Assembly (NCBI RefSeq): GCF_026652115.1
Contig: NZ_JAPPSQ010000012.1
Span: 93,265-157,264, forward strand
Origin: Algoriphagus sp. PAP.12
GTDB taxonomy: Bacteria > Bacteroidota > Bacteroidia > Cytophagales > Cyclobacteriaceae
Direction: 5' to 3'
DNA: 64,000 nucleotides
The translations under genes were made by a program, and so were the position numbers. Below the pieces are notes generated by a model. The model was not told the DNA's origin, did not search any database, and worked only from the letters and a program-made list of their open reading frames with translations. This document shows, piece after piece, positions 1 through 8,392 of the stretch (within the stretch, counting starts at the first letter, position 1; each line of letters starts with the position of its first letter).

Positions 1-22
1 AGAAATTATTATCCTATGTTTC

Positions 23-811
23 TTAATTGTATCTAAGTCCCTTTGCTGACTTCAGATCTAAATTCAAAGAGCCCAAGAATAAGTTGGCCTTAATTTTAAC
101 CGGGATTTTGTTTTGATCCTTTGTGACCCAGACTTTCACTGGGTAATCACCCCTGAAGAGTTTGTTTTTTGGAATTTGGGGTGAAAAAATGTAAGTGTCT
201 TTCTCGCCGATTTCTGTATCCAGCTTTTCAGAGCCCTCGTAGATTAACTTTATGTTATATATTTCTTTATCGAAGAATCCGCGGATGATTATTTGATCTC
301 CTTTCTTCATATCCTTCAAGTCAAGGGTTCTCAAGTAATAAAATCCACTAACAATATCTTGTACTTGTCCAGGTAGTTCAAACTCCTTTTCTTCTTTCAG
401 ATTTCTATTTTCTTTGTCAAAAACCTGCATCAAAGCCACATAATTCTTTTGGTCAAAATGGACCTTCTCATGTTTTCTATAATTCCCTTCTTCGATATGG
501 CGATAGGATTGAATAGGGTACTTGGTATCCATGTCTAAAATGGTCCCCCAATTGTCATTCACTTTTCCGAAAATCGTAGCTGCGCCCTTGGTTTTACCGA
601 ATACATCGATCTGATAATGCGATTTGTCATTTTCTTTATGAGGTCTTTTGGCAACTTGCATTTTGGCATCTGCAAGGTTGAACCAGCCATAACTCACCTC
701 AAAATTCAACTCTTCCCCAAAAGTAAATGGTTCGCCCTGAGGCACCTGTCCAAAAACAGTTCCTGAGAGGAATAAAAATAGAATTAGGGTGAGTAATTTT
801 GGGCTATTCAT
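23..811 (-). CDS. DUF3108 domain exported protein
   Basis: Predicted exported protein of 262 residues. The open frame runs further upstream, but I start it at the ATG at 811 because the next residues (MNSPKLLTLILFLFLSG... ending FGQ) form a clean signal peptide. The mature part (GEELNFEVSYGWFNLADAK, then repeated beta-strand-like stretches and a late VWVTKDQNKIPVKI) is typical of the DUF3108 family, whose biochemical role is not established. The family is usually periplasmic or outer-membrane associated. It is divergent from recA with about 176 bases between the two start codons, so the intergenic region must hold both promoters; I could not identify a convincing box there. Family call confident, function unknown. 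Confidence 0.85.
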   Translation of the reverse strand: MNSPKLLTLILFLFLSGTVFGQVPQGEPFTFGEELNFEVSYGWFNLADAKMQVAKRPHKENDKSHYQIDVFGKTKGAATIFGKVNDNWGTILDMDTKYPIQSYRHIEEGNYRKHEKVHFDQKNYVALMQVFDKENRNLKEEKEFELPGQVQDIVSGFYYLRTLDLKDMKKGDQIIIRGFFDKEIYNIKLIYEGSEKLDTEIGEKDTYIFSPQIPKNKLFRGDYPVKVWVTKDQNKIPVKIKANLFLGSLNLDLKSAKGLRYN

Positions 812-987
812 AAGTTTTTTTGACAATACCTGACAAAATCTGGGTATTTTACTGATATGTACGAAAAAGCGTGCCGAATAGTGGTTAAAAATACGAATTT
901 GCCTCTCGAAATCAATAAATCTAAAGTCTTTGGTAAAGGGCTTTGCAATCTTTAACTTCAATATCTGATTCTAATAAATTTATAAAT

Positions 988-2016
988 ATGAGTAATAACG
1001 CAGAAAAACTGAAGGCTCTCCAATTAACAATTGATAAGCTGGAAAAAACCTACGGAAAAGGAACGGTCATGAAGCTGAGCGATAATAAAGTTCAGGATAT
1101 ACCGGCAATTTCTACAGGTTCCTTGGGCTTGGATATGGCATTGGGAGTAGGGGGGATACCTAGAGGAAGAGTGATTGAGATTTACGGACCTGAATCATCC
1201 GGTAAAACGACATTGACCATGCACTGTATCGCCGAGGCTCAGAAGGCTGGTGGCTTGGCTGCTTTTATCGATGCTGAACACGCATTCGATAAGGTGTATG
1301 CAGAAAAATTGGGAATCGATACTGAAAACCTATTGATCTCCCAGCCAGACAATGGTGAACAAGCATTAGAAATTGCTGAGCATTTAATCCGCTCTGGTGC
1401 GATTGATATTATCGTCATTGACTCCGTAGCGGCTTTGGTACCGAAAGGTGAATTGGAGGGTGAAATGGGTGAAAGCAAAATGGGACTTCAAGCAAGATTG
1501 ATGTCTCAGGCTTTGAGAAAATTGACTGGAGCAATCAATAAAACAGGTTGTGCTTGTATTTTCATCAACCAGCTTCGTGAGAAAATCGGTGTTATGTTTG
1601 GGAACCCAGAAACTACTACCGGTGGTAATGCTTTGAAGTTTTATGCTTCCGTTCGTTTGGATATCCGTAGAATCGGTCAAATTAAAGAGAGTGCGGATAG
1701 CATTTTAGGAAACAGAACTAGAGTGAAGGTGGTGAAAAACAAAGTAGCACCTCCATTCAAAGTGGTTGAGTTTGATATTATGTATGGTCAGGGTATTTCC
1801 AAAGTCGGTGAGATTATTGACTTGGGAGTTGAGTTTGACATCATTAAGAAGGCGGGATCTTGGTTCTCTTACAATGGTGAGAAGCTAGGTCAAGGACGAG
1901 ATTCTGTTAAAAATTTGATTTTGGATAATCCTGAATTGATGGAGGAACTTGAAGTGAAAATCAAAGCCGCTTCTGGTTTAATGGCAGCAGATCCTTCTGC
2001 AGAAATTAAAGATTAA
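988..2016 (+). CDS. recA: Recombinase RecA
   Basis: ATP-dependent DNA strand-exchange protein of homologous recombination and trigger of LexA-type self-cleavage where an SOS system exists. Length 342 residues, normal for the family. Walker A GPESSGKT lies at residues 67-74, followed by the conserved DAEHAFD segment, the Walker B region [12 protein letters not shown], the L1/L2 DNA-binding loops ([47 protein letters not shown]) and a short acidic C-tail. An upstream in-frame ATG exists at 943, but the start at 988 ([12 protein letters not shown]) is chosen because homologues begin there. The gene stands alone, followed by a strong hairpin shared with the convergent permease gene. Confidence 0.98.
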   Translation: MSNNAEKLKALQLTIDKLEKTYGKGTVMKLSDNKVQDIPAISTGSLGLDMALGVGGIPRGRVIEIYGPESSGKTTLTMHCIAEAQKAGGLAAFIDAEHAFDKVYAEKLGIDTENLLISQPDNGEQALEIAEHLIRSGAIDIIVIDSVAALVPKGELEGEMGESKMGLQARLMSQALRKLTGAINKTGCACIFINQLREKIGVMFGNPETTTGGNALKFYASVRLDIRRIGQIKESADSILGNRTRVKVVKNKVAPPFKVVEFDIMYGQGISKVGEIIDLGVEFDIIKKAGSWFSYNGEKLGQGRDSVKNLILDNPELMEELEVKIKAASGLMAADPSAEIKD

Positions 2017-2041
2017 AATTGATAAAGTTCTAAAGTGGAAA

Positions 2042-2072
2042 GGCTACTCATTGAGTAGCCCTTTTTTATTTT
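2042..2072. terminator. Rho-independent terminator between recA and the permease gene
   Basis: The arms GGCTACTCA and TGAGTAGCC form a GC-rich hairpin followed by a T-rich run (cttttttattttttg). It lies 25 bases after the recA stop and 13 bases before the stop of the convergent permease gene, so it probably serves recA and may act in both directions. Confidence 0.85.
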
Positions 2073-2084
2073 TTGAAGACGTTA

Positions 2085-3332
2085 TTAAGCCGTTCTTATG
2101 GCTTCAACTGGATCAAGTCTTGCCGCTAAAGTTGCTGGTATGATCCCGGATACCACTCCGATTATGGAAGATACGCCTAGCCCCAGCATGATGTTTTTAA
2201 AAGAAAGAACCAGCTCTAAACTTCCGAGCTGCATAAAGCTCAGGAAGTAAACGAGTAGGATTCCAGTTCCTCCTCCAATTAAACTCAAGAATACCGCTTC
2301 GAACAAGAATTGGAATAAGATAAAATAGTTTCTAGCACCAAGAGATTTCTGGATTCCAATGATGTTGGTTCTTTCTCTCACAGAAACAAACATGATGTTG
2401 GCGATACCAAATCCCCCAACCAGAATGGAGAATCCACCGATTACCCAACCGGCAGCTGAGATCACATCAAAGATGGACCCGATAGCATTTTGGATAAATT
2501 CAGTTTTGTTTAAAGAGAAATTGTCTTCTTCAGTAGGCTTCAAGCCTCGTTTTGCACGCATGATTCCCATCATCTCATTTTCCAATGCGACAAGGCCTAT
2601 ATCATCTTCTTTTCCTTTGGCAGCGATAGTAGGCTCGATTCCATTTCTTCCAGTATAAAACATCTTGGTGAAAGATCCATAAGGAATCAGGCAGGCCTCA
2701 TCTTTGGATGGTAAATCAAATAGTCCTTCACCTTCCTCTTCAAACACGCCGATCACGACATATTTCATCCCTTTGATTTTGATTTCTTTTCCAATGATGG
2801 GCTGATTTGGATATAAGGTATTTGCAATTGTTTTACCAATGATTGCCAAGTTTCTGGAAGCGTTGATCTCCATTTCGGAGAAATATCTTCCCTCTTCAAG
2901 AGCAACTTCGTACACATCTTGATAGGTGTAAGCCACTCCGGTTAATTGCATTCCTTGAAATGCGTTACTCCCAGCCTGAGCGGTTGCGGTTGCAGAGGCC
3001 GAAATGGTAACAGCTTCCGCAGATTTTAATCTTTCCTGCATGAATTTATATTCCGCCATTGTTCCAGGTGGCCTTCTGAAATATTTCCACCAAGGATAAT
3101 CCTGAGGTCCTGATGCAAATGGAAAACGGTCAACCCGCATCACATTTGTTCCTAAGAAAGAAAAAGAGGATTTAATGTTATTTTCGAGGGAATCCACGAG
3201 TGTAAAAACAGCAATAATGGCAAAAATCCCCACTGTTACACCCAGAAGGGACAATATCGTCCGAGTGAGATTGGAGCTCAGAGCATTCGCTGCGAATCGA
3301 AAACTTTCCCAAGTAAGTTGCAAAAACAACAT
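2085..3332 (-). CDS. ABC transporter permease, MacB/FtsX type
   Basis: Integral inner-membrane permease of 415 residues. It has one N-terminal membrane helix (about residues 20-45, TRTILSLLGVTVGIFAIIAVFTLV), a large periplasmic MacB-type core domain (about 50-280) and three C-terminal helices forming the FtsX domain, with the familiar FVSVRERTNIIGIQKSLGAR motif and the ending ARLDPVEAIRTA. MacB-type exporters use mechanotransmission to drive efflux or lipoprotein and toxin export. No ATPase gene adjoins it, so its nucleotide-binding partner must be encoded elsewhere and the substrate cannot be named. Convergent with recA, divergent from queA. Confidence 0.9.
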   Translation of the reverse strand: MLFLQLTWESFRFAANALSSNLTRTILSLLGVTVGIFAIIAVFTLVDSLENNIKSSFSFLGTNVMRVDRFPFASGPQDYPWWKYFRRPPGTMAEYKFMQERLKSAEAVTISASATATAQAGSNAFQGMQLTGVAYTYQDVYEVALEEGRYFSEMEINASRNLAIIGKTIANTLYPNQPIIGKEIKIKGMKYVVIGVFEEEGEGLFDLPSKDEACLIPYGSFTKMFYTGRNGIEPTIAAKGKEDDIGLVALENEMMGIMRAKRGLKPTEEDNFSLNKTEFIQNAIGSIFDVISAAGWVIGGFSILVGGFGIANIMFVSVRERTNIIGIQKSLGARNYFILFQFLFEAVFLSLIGGGTGILLVYFLSFMQLGSLELVLSFKNIMLGLGVSSIIGVVSGIIPATLAARLDPVEAIRTA

Positions 3333-3393
3333 GCTTTTATAATAGTTGGTTAAAACAATTCATCAAGATAGAGGTTTTTGGACATTATGTTAT

Positions 3394-3401
3394 TATCTTT
3401 G
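3394..3401 (+). promoter_or_regulatory. Candidate -7 promoter box for queA
   Basis: TATCTTTG matches the Bacteroidota -7 consensus TAnnTTTG exactly and lies 58 bases before the queA ATG. A TTTTTG is present upstream, but only 13 bases away instead of the usual 19-20, so the -33 element is uncertain. Confidence 0.5.
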
Positions 3402-3459
3402 CATTTTTTAGAGTAATTCTAAATCAAACAAATCAAGCTCAGACATCTAAAGCTTCTCT

Positions 3460-4509
3460 ATGAAATTATCTGATTTCAAATTTGACGTACCAAAGAAACT
3501 TGTTGCATTATATCCGACTGAAAATCGTGATGAATCCCGCCTAATGGTGGTTCACAGGAAAACCGGTGAGATCGAACATAGATCATTCAAAGACATCATT
3601 GATTACTTCGGCGAAGGTGATGTTTTTGTAACAAATGATACCAAGGTTTTCCCAGCGAGACTTTACGGGAACAAGGAAAAAACAGGTGCAGAAATCGAAG
3701 TATTCCTTCTTCGTGAATTGAACCCTGAATTGAGACTTTGGGATGTATTAGTAGATCCAGCGAGAAAAATCAGAGTTGGGAATAAATTGTATTTCGGTGA
3801 TTCTGATTTGGTAGCTGAAGTTATTGATAATACCACTTCTAGAGGAAGAACTATCCGTTTCTTGTTTGATGGAACTGAAGAAGAGTTCCATAAGACTATA
3901 GACAGTTTGGGAGAAACTCCTCTTTTGAAAGAAATCATCGAGCGTAAGATCGAGCCAGAAGACAGAGATAGATATCAAACAGTTTTTGCAAAGAATGTAG
4001 GTGCTGTTGCTGCTCCTACTGCTGGTTTACACTTCACTCCTCATTTGTTGAAAAGACTAGAACTTCAAGGTGTCGAAGTGACTCCAATTACTTTGCACGT
4101 AGGTTTGGGTACCTTCCGTCAGGTTGACGTTGAAGATTTGACCAAGCATAAAATGGATTCTGAGAATTATGATATTCCTGAAGGAACTGTTGATTTGGTG
4201 AATGAAGCCTTGGATAATAAAAAGAGAGTGGTAGCGGTCGGTACTACTTCTTTGAAAACCATTGAATCCTCTGTGACTGCAAATGGAAGATTAAAAGCTT
4301 CCAGCGGATGGACAGATAAATTCATCATTCCTCCTTACGAATTCAAAATTGCAAATGCCTTGATCACCAACTTCCACTTGCCTGAGTCAACTTTGTTGAT
4401 GACAGCAGCAGCTTTTGGAGGTTATGATCTGATCATGAAAGCATATAAAGAGGCAATCAAAGAGAAATATCGATTCTTCTCCTACGGGGATGCGATGTTG
4501 ATCCTTTAA
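3460..4509 (+). CDS. queA: S-adenosylmethionine:tRNA ribosyltransferase-isomerase QueA
   Basis: Transfers and isomerises the ribosyl group of S-adenosylmethionine onto 7-aminomethyl-7-deazaguanine in tRNA to make epoxyqueuosine, the penultimate step of queuosine synthesis. Length is 349 residues, as expected. Family hallmarks include the N-terminal [35 protein letters not shown], the segment [14 protein letters not shown], and [20 protein letters not shown] near the C-terminus, ending [11 protein letters not shown]. It is followed by its own terminator and then ispD, a gene order often seen in Bacteroidota. Probably cytoplasmic and constitutive. Confidence 0.97.
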   Translation: MKLSDFKFDVPKKLVALYPTENRDESRLMVVHRKTGEIEHRSFKDIIDYFGEGDVFVTNDTKVFPARLYGNKEKTGAEIEVFLLRELNPELRLWDVLVDPARKIRVGNKLYFGDSDLVAEVIDNTTSRGRTIRFLFDGTEEEFHKTIDSLGETPLLKEIIERKIEPEDRDRYQTVFAKNVGAVAAPTAGLHFTPHLLKRLELQGVEVTPITLHVGLGTFRQVDVEDLTKHKMDSENYDIPEGTVDLVNEALDNKKRVVAVGTTSLKTIESSVTANGRLKASSGWTDKFIIPPYEFKIANALITNFHLPESTLLMTAAAFGGYDLIMKAYKEAIKEKYRFFSYGDAMLIL

Positions 4510-4516
4510 TATTTAG

Positions 4517-4541
4517 AAGCTCCCGAAAGGGAGCTTTTTTT
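4517..4541 (+). terminator. Rho-independent terminator of queA
   Basis: AAGCTCCC-gaaa-GGGAGCTT followed by a T run, starting 7 bases after the queA stop codon. The GAAA tetraloop and uninterrupted T tract make this a textbook terminator. Confidence 0.92.
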
Positions 4542-4617
4542 GTATTTTCACTTTTTGATAATTCATACGTAATCGGACAGTAGTACTTAAGGGATACTTT
4601 TGTCAAAAATTCAATCC

Positions 4618-5295
4618 ATGAGAAAAGCTGCAGTTTTAGTGGCCGGAGGAAAGGGAACTCGAATGGGTGGGCCGATTTCCAAACAATATTTACCAATTGG
4701 CGGGAAGCCTATCTTGATGCATACTTTGGAGGTGTTTTTCAAAGTAGATCCTCAGATTGAGTTGATTTTGGTGATTCCAGAACTCGATTTCGACTATTGG
4801 AATGAATTGGTTGAGACTTTTGAATTTAAAATTCCTCATCAAGTTGTTTCAGGCGGAAATTCCAGATTTCAATCAGTAAAAAATGGATTGAATGCAATTC
4901 CTTTTCAAGTGGGGTTAGTTGCTATTCACGATGGAGTAAGGCCTTTTGTAAAGTCATCAGTGATTGAGTCAAGTTTTGAGGAAGCAGAAAGATCGGGGAG
5001 TGGAATTGCAGTGGTTTCTTTAAAAGACTCTATTCGAAAACTGACTGATGATGGAAAGTCTTTTTATCAAGAGAGACAATATTTCCGATTGGTTCAAACC
5101 CCTCAGACTTTTCAATTAGAGAAAATCAGAAAGGCTTTTCAGGTAACTGAAATTCCTCAATTCACAGATGATGCAACTGTCTATGAGCATCAGGGTTGGC
5201 AAGTCAGTTTGATTCCTGGAAATCCAGAGAATATCAAAATTACCACTCCAGAGGACATGGATTACGCTGAGTATCTCTTAAGCTTGAAAAAGTAA
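4618..5295 (+). CDS. ispD: 2-C-methyl-D-erythritol 4-phosphate cytidylyltransferase IspD
   Basis: Third step of the non-mevalonate (MEP) isoprenoid pathway: couples CTP to methylerythritol phosphate. Length 225 residues from the ATG at 4618. The longer frame from a TTG at 4600 is rejected because the nucleotide-binding motif AGGKGTRMGGPISKQYLP would be displaced from the N-terminus. Other family motifs visible are LVAIHDGVRPFV, DSIRKL, VQTPQTFQ, FTDDATVYE and the terminal GNPENIKITTPEDM. The active-site Lys/Arg residues of the N-terminal loop are present. Monocistronic as far as visible, with a hairpin array after it. Confidence 0.96.
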   Translation: MRKAAVLVAGGKGTRMGGPISKQYLPIGGKPILMHTLEVFFKVDPQIELILVIPELDFDYWNELVETFEFKIPHQVVSGGNSRFQSVKNGLNAIPFQVGLVAIHDGVRPFVKSSVIESSFEEAERSGSGIAVVSLKDSIRKLTDDGKSFYQERQYFRLVQTPQTFQLEKIRKAFQVTEIPQFTDDATVYEHQGWQVSLIPGNPENIKITTPEDMDYAEYLLSLKK

Positions 5296-5355
5296 AGTCG
5301 GTCAAATTTTTTGATGAATTTTCACCGACTTTTTCGGTGGTTTTACCGACTTTTT
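5295..5355 (+). terminator. Terminator region with alternative hairpins after ispD
   Basis: AAGTCGGT at 5295-5302 can pair with ACCGACTT at 5324-5331 or with a second copy at 5345-5352, both followed by T runs. CACCGA at 5323-5328 can alternatively pair with TCGGTG at 5334-5339. The direct repeat ACCGACTTTTT therefore gives two possible terminator structures after ispD. Confidence 0.6.
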
Positions 5356-5394
5356 GATTACCTAGTCGAAATGTGATTCTCGTAATAGTGCCTC

Positions 5395-5416
5395 AATGAT
5401 ACATTTGGGTATCATT
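5395..5416 (+). promoter_or_regulatory. Inverted repeat overlapping a -7 promoter box
   Basis: AATGATAC-N6-GTATCATT is a perfect 8-bp inverted repeat, and the -7-like box TACATTTG (5400-5407) lies inside it, 23 bases before the ATG of the LiaF-like gene. A protein bound there would block the promoter, so this is a candidate operator of the membrane-protein/LytTR operon. No clear -33 box was found. Confidence 0.45.
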
Positions 5417-5429
5417 AATCGACAAAGCA

Positions 5430-6266
5430 ATGGGAAAGTATTCTAATCCAAGATCCAGTAACGACGGTGGTATCGTCTTCGGGTTTATTATTATCGGTGT
5501 TGGCGTTCTTATTTTATTGAGAAAGCTGGGTTTTTATTTCCCAGATTGGGTATTGTCCTGGCCAATGATTTTGGTAGGGGTAGGTATCGTCGTTTTGATC
5601 AAACATCAGTTCCAATCTTTCTTTGGGGCTATGATGTTGGGTTTTGGACTTTATTTCCTGGCCGAACGAGAATTTGGGTTTGACTTTGGAATAGAACGCT
5701 ATGTTTTCCCTGTAGGCTTGATTTTATTGGGTATTTATCTAGTGACCCAAAAGCAAAAGGAAAAACGCGTGATTGACAATGTACAGGAGCAAATGAGGAA
5801 GAAAACATTCCAATCTAGTACAGAATCTAAATTTTCCTCTGAAAACGTGGAGGATGCTAAAGTCGAGTCCGAAACGAATTACTCGAAAAGCTCTGCTGGA
5901 ATGAGTGGAGTTTCTGGAATCTCTTACTCTGACAGTGTAAATATTGATGCGATCCTAAGTGGGGTAAGCAAAAGAATCCTATCAAAGAATTTTCAGGGTG
6001 GAAAGTTAACTGCTTTCATGGGAGGTGTTGATTTGGATTTGAGTCAGGCAGATTTGAATGGTGTGGTGACTGTTCAGGTCGATGTGATCTTTGGAGGAAT
6101 GAAATTGGTGGTGCCACCTCATTGGGATGTCAGAACTGAAGTGACCAATATCGCGGCAGGAATTGAGGATAAGCGAATTTATCGTCAGGCGGAAGTCGAT
6201 CCGGATAAGGTTTTAGTTTTGAAAGGAACAATCCTGTTCGGAGGTTTGGAAATCAAATCATTTTAA
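5430..6266 (+). CDS. LiaF-like membrane protein (DUF5668 plus LiaF C-domain)
   Basis: Predicted inner-membrane protein of 278 residues. Four closely spaced hydrophobic segments lie within about residues 12-110 (GGIVFGFIIIGVGVLILLRK; SWPMILVGVGIVVLI; FFGAMMLGFGLYFLA; YVFPVGLILLGIYLVTQ), then a polar Ser/Glu-rich linker (about 110-180), then a beta-rich C-terminal domain (about 185-278, GGKLTAFMGGVDLDLSQADL... TILFGGLEIKSF) resembling the LiaF cell-wall-active-antibiotic response domain. In Firmicutes LiaF restrains a LiaRS two-component system. Here a histidine kinase and LytTR regulator follow 28 bases downstream, so a similar sensing or inhibitory role in envelope stress is a reasonable inference, not a demonstration. 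Confidence 0.85.
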   Translation: MGKYSNPRSSNDGGIVFGFIIIGVGVLILLRKLGFYFPDWVLSWPMILVGVGIVVLIKHQFQSFFGAMMLGFGLYFLAEREFGFDFGIERYVFPVGLILLGIYLVTQKQKEKRVIDNVQEQMRKKTFQSSTESKFSSENVEDAKVESETNYSKSSAGMSGVSGISYSDSVNIDAILSGVSKRILSKNFQGGKLTAFMGGVDLDLSQADLNGVVTVQVDVIFGGMKLVVPPHWDVRTEVTNIAAGIEDKRIYRQAEVDPDKVLVLKGTILFGGLEIKSF

Positions 6267-6293
6267 CGACCTTCCTAGCTAAAAGCAAACGTT

Positions 6294-7334
6294 TTGTTTT
6301 CTAAGGCCTTTTCTACCCCAACCAAAGCGAATTTCATCATTCAAGGAGCCGGAATTATCTGGCTCCTTGCTACGTCTGTCATTCTTCATTTTTATGGGAT
6401 TGATTGGATGGTGGCCTTGAGTGATGGTGCTATCTATTCTTTGATTTTCATTGGGGGCGTGTTTATTCTTGATCGGATTTTCAGTTCGTATATTCCCAAA
6501 GGAGCTAATACTTGGCTTCTTTTGATTTTGCCAGTTGTATTGAGTTTAGTTGGAGCTCTATTTCATAGATACACGCTACAATGGCTCTTCTCTGAAGAAG
6601 TAGGCTTTAAAGCCATTTTAAAAAATCATTTTTACTTGAGGTGGATGATTTTGGCTATCGTGGAGATTATGGTGACATTGCTTGCGATAGTAGTTTCCAA
6701 ATTGGAGCAACAGGAGGAAAGTCAAAAACGGGAATTGCATATTTTGGAACTGTCCAAGGAAGCGGAATTGACTCAAATTCGTCAGCAATTGCAACCTCAC
6801 TTTCTTTTTAATAGCTTGAATTCCGTCAATGCATTAGTTGTTTCACAGCCTCAAAAAGCAAGAGAGATGGTTTTACAGCTTTCTGATTTTCTTCGAGGAA
6901 CTATCCGGAAAAATCATCAGGAATGGATCAGGTTGGAGGAAGAACTGGATTACTTGAAGATGTACCTGGATATTGAGAAAGTTAGGTTTGGTCATAGACT
7001 TCAAGTTGAGTTTGCAGTGTCTGATGAAGCGTTAAAAATGAAATTGCCCCAACTTTTAATTCAGCCTTTACTTGAAAATGCCATCAAACATGGTTTGTAT
7101 GGTATGACTGGCGATGTTGAAATCATCCTGACTGCTGTCAAAGAAAATAACTACTTGGTGCTAAAAGGGACCAATCCCTATGATCCAGAGGTTCCTTCTC
7201 CGATAGGAAAAGGATTTGGGTTGAGTTCAGTTGAAAGACGATTGTATTTACTTTTTGGAAGAAGTGATTTGTTGAAAAAAGGAGGGGAAAATGGTGTTTT
7301 CACGGTTCAACTTAAGATTCCACAATTGAAATGA
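6294..7334 (+). CDS. LytS-type sensor histidine kinase
   Basis: Membrane histidine kinase of 346 residues. About four membrane helices occupy residues 15-135 (no extracellular sensor domain of note), a short coiled linker covers 136-160, then comes the His_kinase domain with phospho-acceptor His169 in RQQLQPHFLFNSLNSVNALV, and a HATPase domain with LPQLLIQPLLENAIKHGL and GKGFGLSSVERRL. The only start keeping the first helix is TTG at 6294; the next in-frame ATG (MVALSD, residue 39) would delete it. The gene overlaps the LytTR regulator by 4 bases (ATGA), so the two are translationally coupled and form a two-component system with the LiaF-like protein upstream. Confidence 0.92.
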   Translation: MFSKAFSTPTKANFIIQGAGIIWLLATSVILHFYGIDWMVALSDGAIYSLIFIGGVFILDRIFSSYIPKGANTWLLLILPVVLSLVGALFHRYTLQWLFSEEVGFKAILKNHFYLRWMILAIVEIMVTLLAIVVSKLEQQEESQKRELHILELSKEAELTQIRQQLQPHFLFNSLNSVNALVVSQPQKAREMVLQLSDFLRGTIRKNHQEWIRLEEELDYLKMYLDIEKVRFGHRLQVEFAVSDEALKMKLPQLLIQPLLENAIKHGLYGMTGDVEIILTAVKENNYLVLKGTNPYDPEVPSPIGKGFGLSSVERRLYLLFGRSDLLKKGGENGVFTVQLKIPQLK

Positions 7335-8053
7335 TCAGGACCATAATTATAGACGATGAGCCTTTGGCTGCTGGAATTGTAAGGGAGTTTCTAGCTGAGT
7401 TTCCACAGTTTGAAATTGTAGATCAATGCGAAGATGGTTTTCAGGCGATGAAATCCATTCAAAAGCATCAGCCGGATTTATTGTTTTTGGATGTGCAAAT
7501 GCCCAAAATCACTGGATTCGAATTGCTGGAATTATTGGATGAGCCTCCGGCGGTCATATTTACCACTGCATTTGATCAATATGCGCTGAAAGCTTTCGAT
7601 GCGCAGGCTGTGGATTATTTATTAAAGCCCTTTTCACAGGATAGGTTTAGACAGGCCATTGAGAGGTTTTTAAGCACTCAAGAGAAAGAGATCGATGCTT
7701 CTGGGATTCAGGATTTGGCTGAGAAGAGTAATCGGCTAGTAGTCCGCGTAAAGAATGAAATTAAAATCATCCCAGTCTCTGAGGTGATGTATTTTGAAGC
7801 CCAAGATGATTATATCGCCATTCACACAGATTCTGGTCAGTTTCTCAAAAAGATGACCATGAAGTCTTTGGAGGAATCTTTATCACCAGATCAGTTTGCA
7901 AGAATTCATCGCTCTTATATGTTGAATTTGAATCAAATCACGAGGATTGAGTCTTATGAAAGAGATAGTTATTTGGTCTTTTTGAAAAATGGAGAAAAGC
8001 TTCCGGTAAGTAAGACCGGGTATGCAAGACTCAGACAAGTGCTGGGTTTATAA
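7331..8053 (+). CDS. LytTR family response regulator
   Basis: Cytoplasmic response regulator, 240 residues. The N-terminal receiver domain (1-120) has the acidic pocket DDE at 8-10, phospho-acceptor Asp54 in LLFLDVQMPKITGFELL, the switch Thr in FTTAFDQYALKAF and the conserved Lys in DYLLKPF. The C-terminal LytTR DNA-binding domain (about 140-240) includes IIPVSEVMYFEAQDDYIAIH and FARIHRSYMLNLNQI. The partner kinase is immediately upstream. LytTR regulators bind paired direct repeats; I could not assign such repeats in the promoter here. Confidence 0.95.
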   Translation: MIRTIIIDDEPLAAGIVREFLAEFPQFEIVDQCEDGFQAMKSIQKHQPDLLFLDVQMPKITGFELLELLDEPPAVIFTTAFDQYALKAFDAQAVDYLLKPFSQDRFRQAIERFLSTQEKEIDASGIQDLAEKSNRLVVRVKNEIKIIPVSEVMYFEAQDDYIAIHTDSGQFLKKMTMKSLEESLSPDQFARIHRSYMLNLNQITRIESYERDSYLVFLKNGEKLPVSKTGYARLRQVLGL

Positions 8054-8081
8054 AAAAGAAAGCCCCGATTGAGATCGGGGC
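8054..8081 (-). terminator. Terminator of the DUF2795 gene
   Basis: The hairpin GCCCCGAT/ATCGGGGC (8062-8081) has its T-rich tail on the minus strand (seen as aaaaaagaaa at 8052-8061 on the plus strand). It therefore primarily ends transcripts of the minus-strand DUF2795 gene, and may also act on the convergent LytTR operon. Confidence 0.8.
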
Positions 8082-8093
8082 AGTGCTTTGTAT

Positions 8094-8315
8094 TTAATAT
8101 TCGTCCTCGTTGAAGAAGAAGTCGTCTTTCGTCGGATAATCCGGCCAGATCTCTTCAATCGTTTCATAGGGCTCTCCGTCATCCTCCAATTCCTGAAGAT
8201 TTTCCACTACTTCTAGTGGCGCTCCAGATCGGATTCCGTAATCAATAAGCTCATCCTTGGTTGCTGGCCAGGGAGCGTCCTCAAGGTAGGATGCTAGTTC
8301 AAGTGTCCAGTACAT
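8094..8315 (-). CDS. DUF2795 domain protein
   Basis: Small acidic cytoplasmic protein of 73 residues: MYWTLELASYLEDAPWPATK, then DELIDYGIRSGAPLEVVENL, then a strongly acidic C-terminus (EEIWPDYPTKDDFFFNEDEY). The first 55 residues match the DUF2795 fold found widely in Bacteroidota and Actinobacteria; no activity is known to me. A candidate -7 box lies 37 bases upstream and a terminator directly downstream, so it is a self-contained transcription unit. Confidence 0.9.
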   Translation of the reverse strand: MYWTLELASYLEDAPWPATKDELIDYGIRSGAPLEVVENLQELEDDGEPYETIEEIWPDYPTKDDFFFNEDEY

Positions 8316-8351
8316 AGTGTTTATTTTAAGGTGTTCCGGATTTTAAGGTTG

Positions 8352-8359
8352 CAAAATTA
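8352..8359 (-). promoter_or_regulatory. Candidate -7 box for the DUF2795 gene
   Basis: On the minus strand the sequence reads TAATTTTG, an exact fit to TAnnTTTG, placed 37 bases upstream of the DUF2795 start codon behind an A-rich tract. No clear -33 box. Confidence 0.45.
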
Positions 8360-8392
8360 TCTTTTTTTTTAAATATGTAATCGTGTACTGAT

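Noticed and set aside
1239..1680. Minus-strand open frames inside recA
   Set aside because: They lie completely within a highly conserved essential gene and are shadows of its codon usage.
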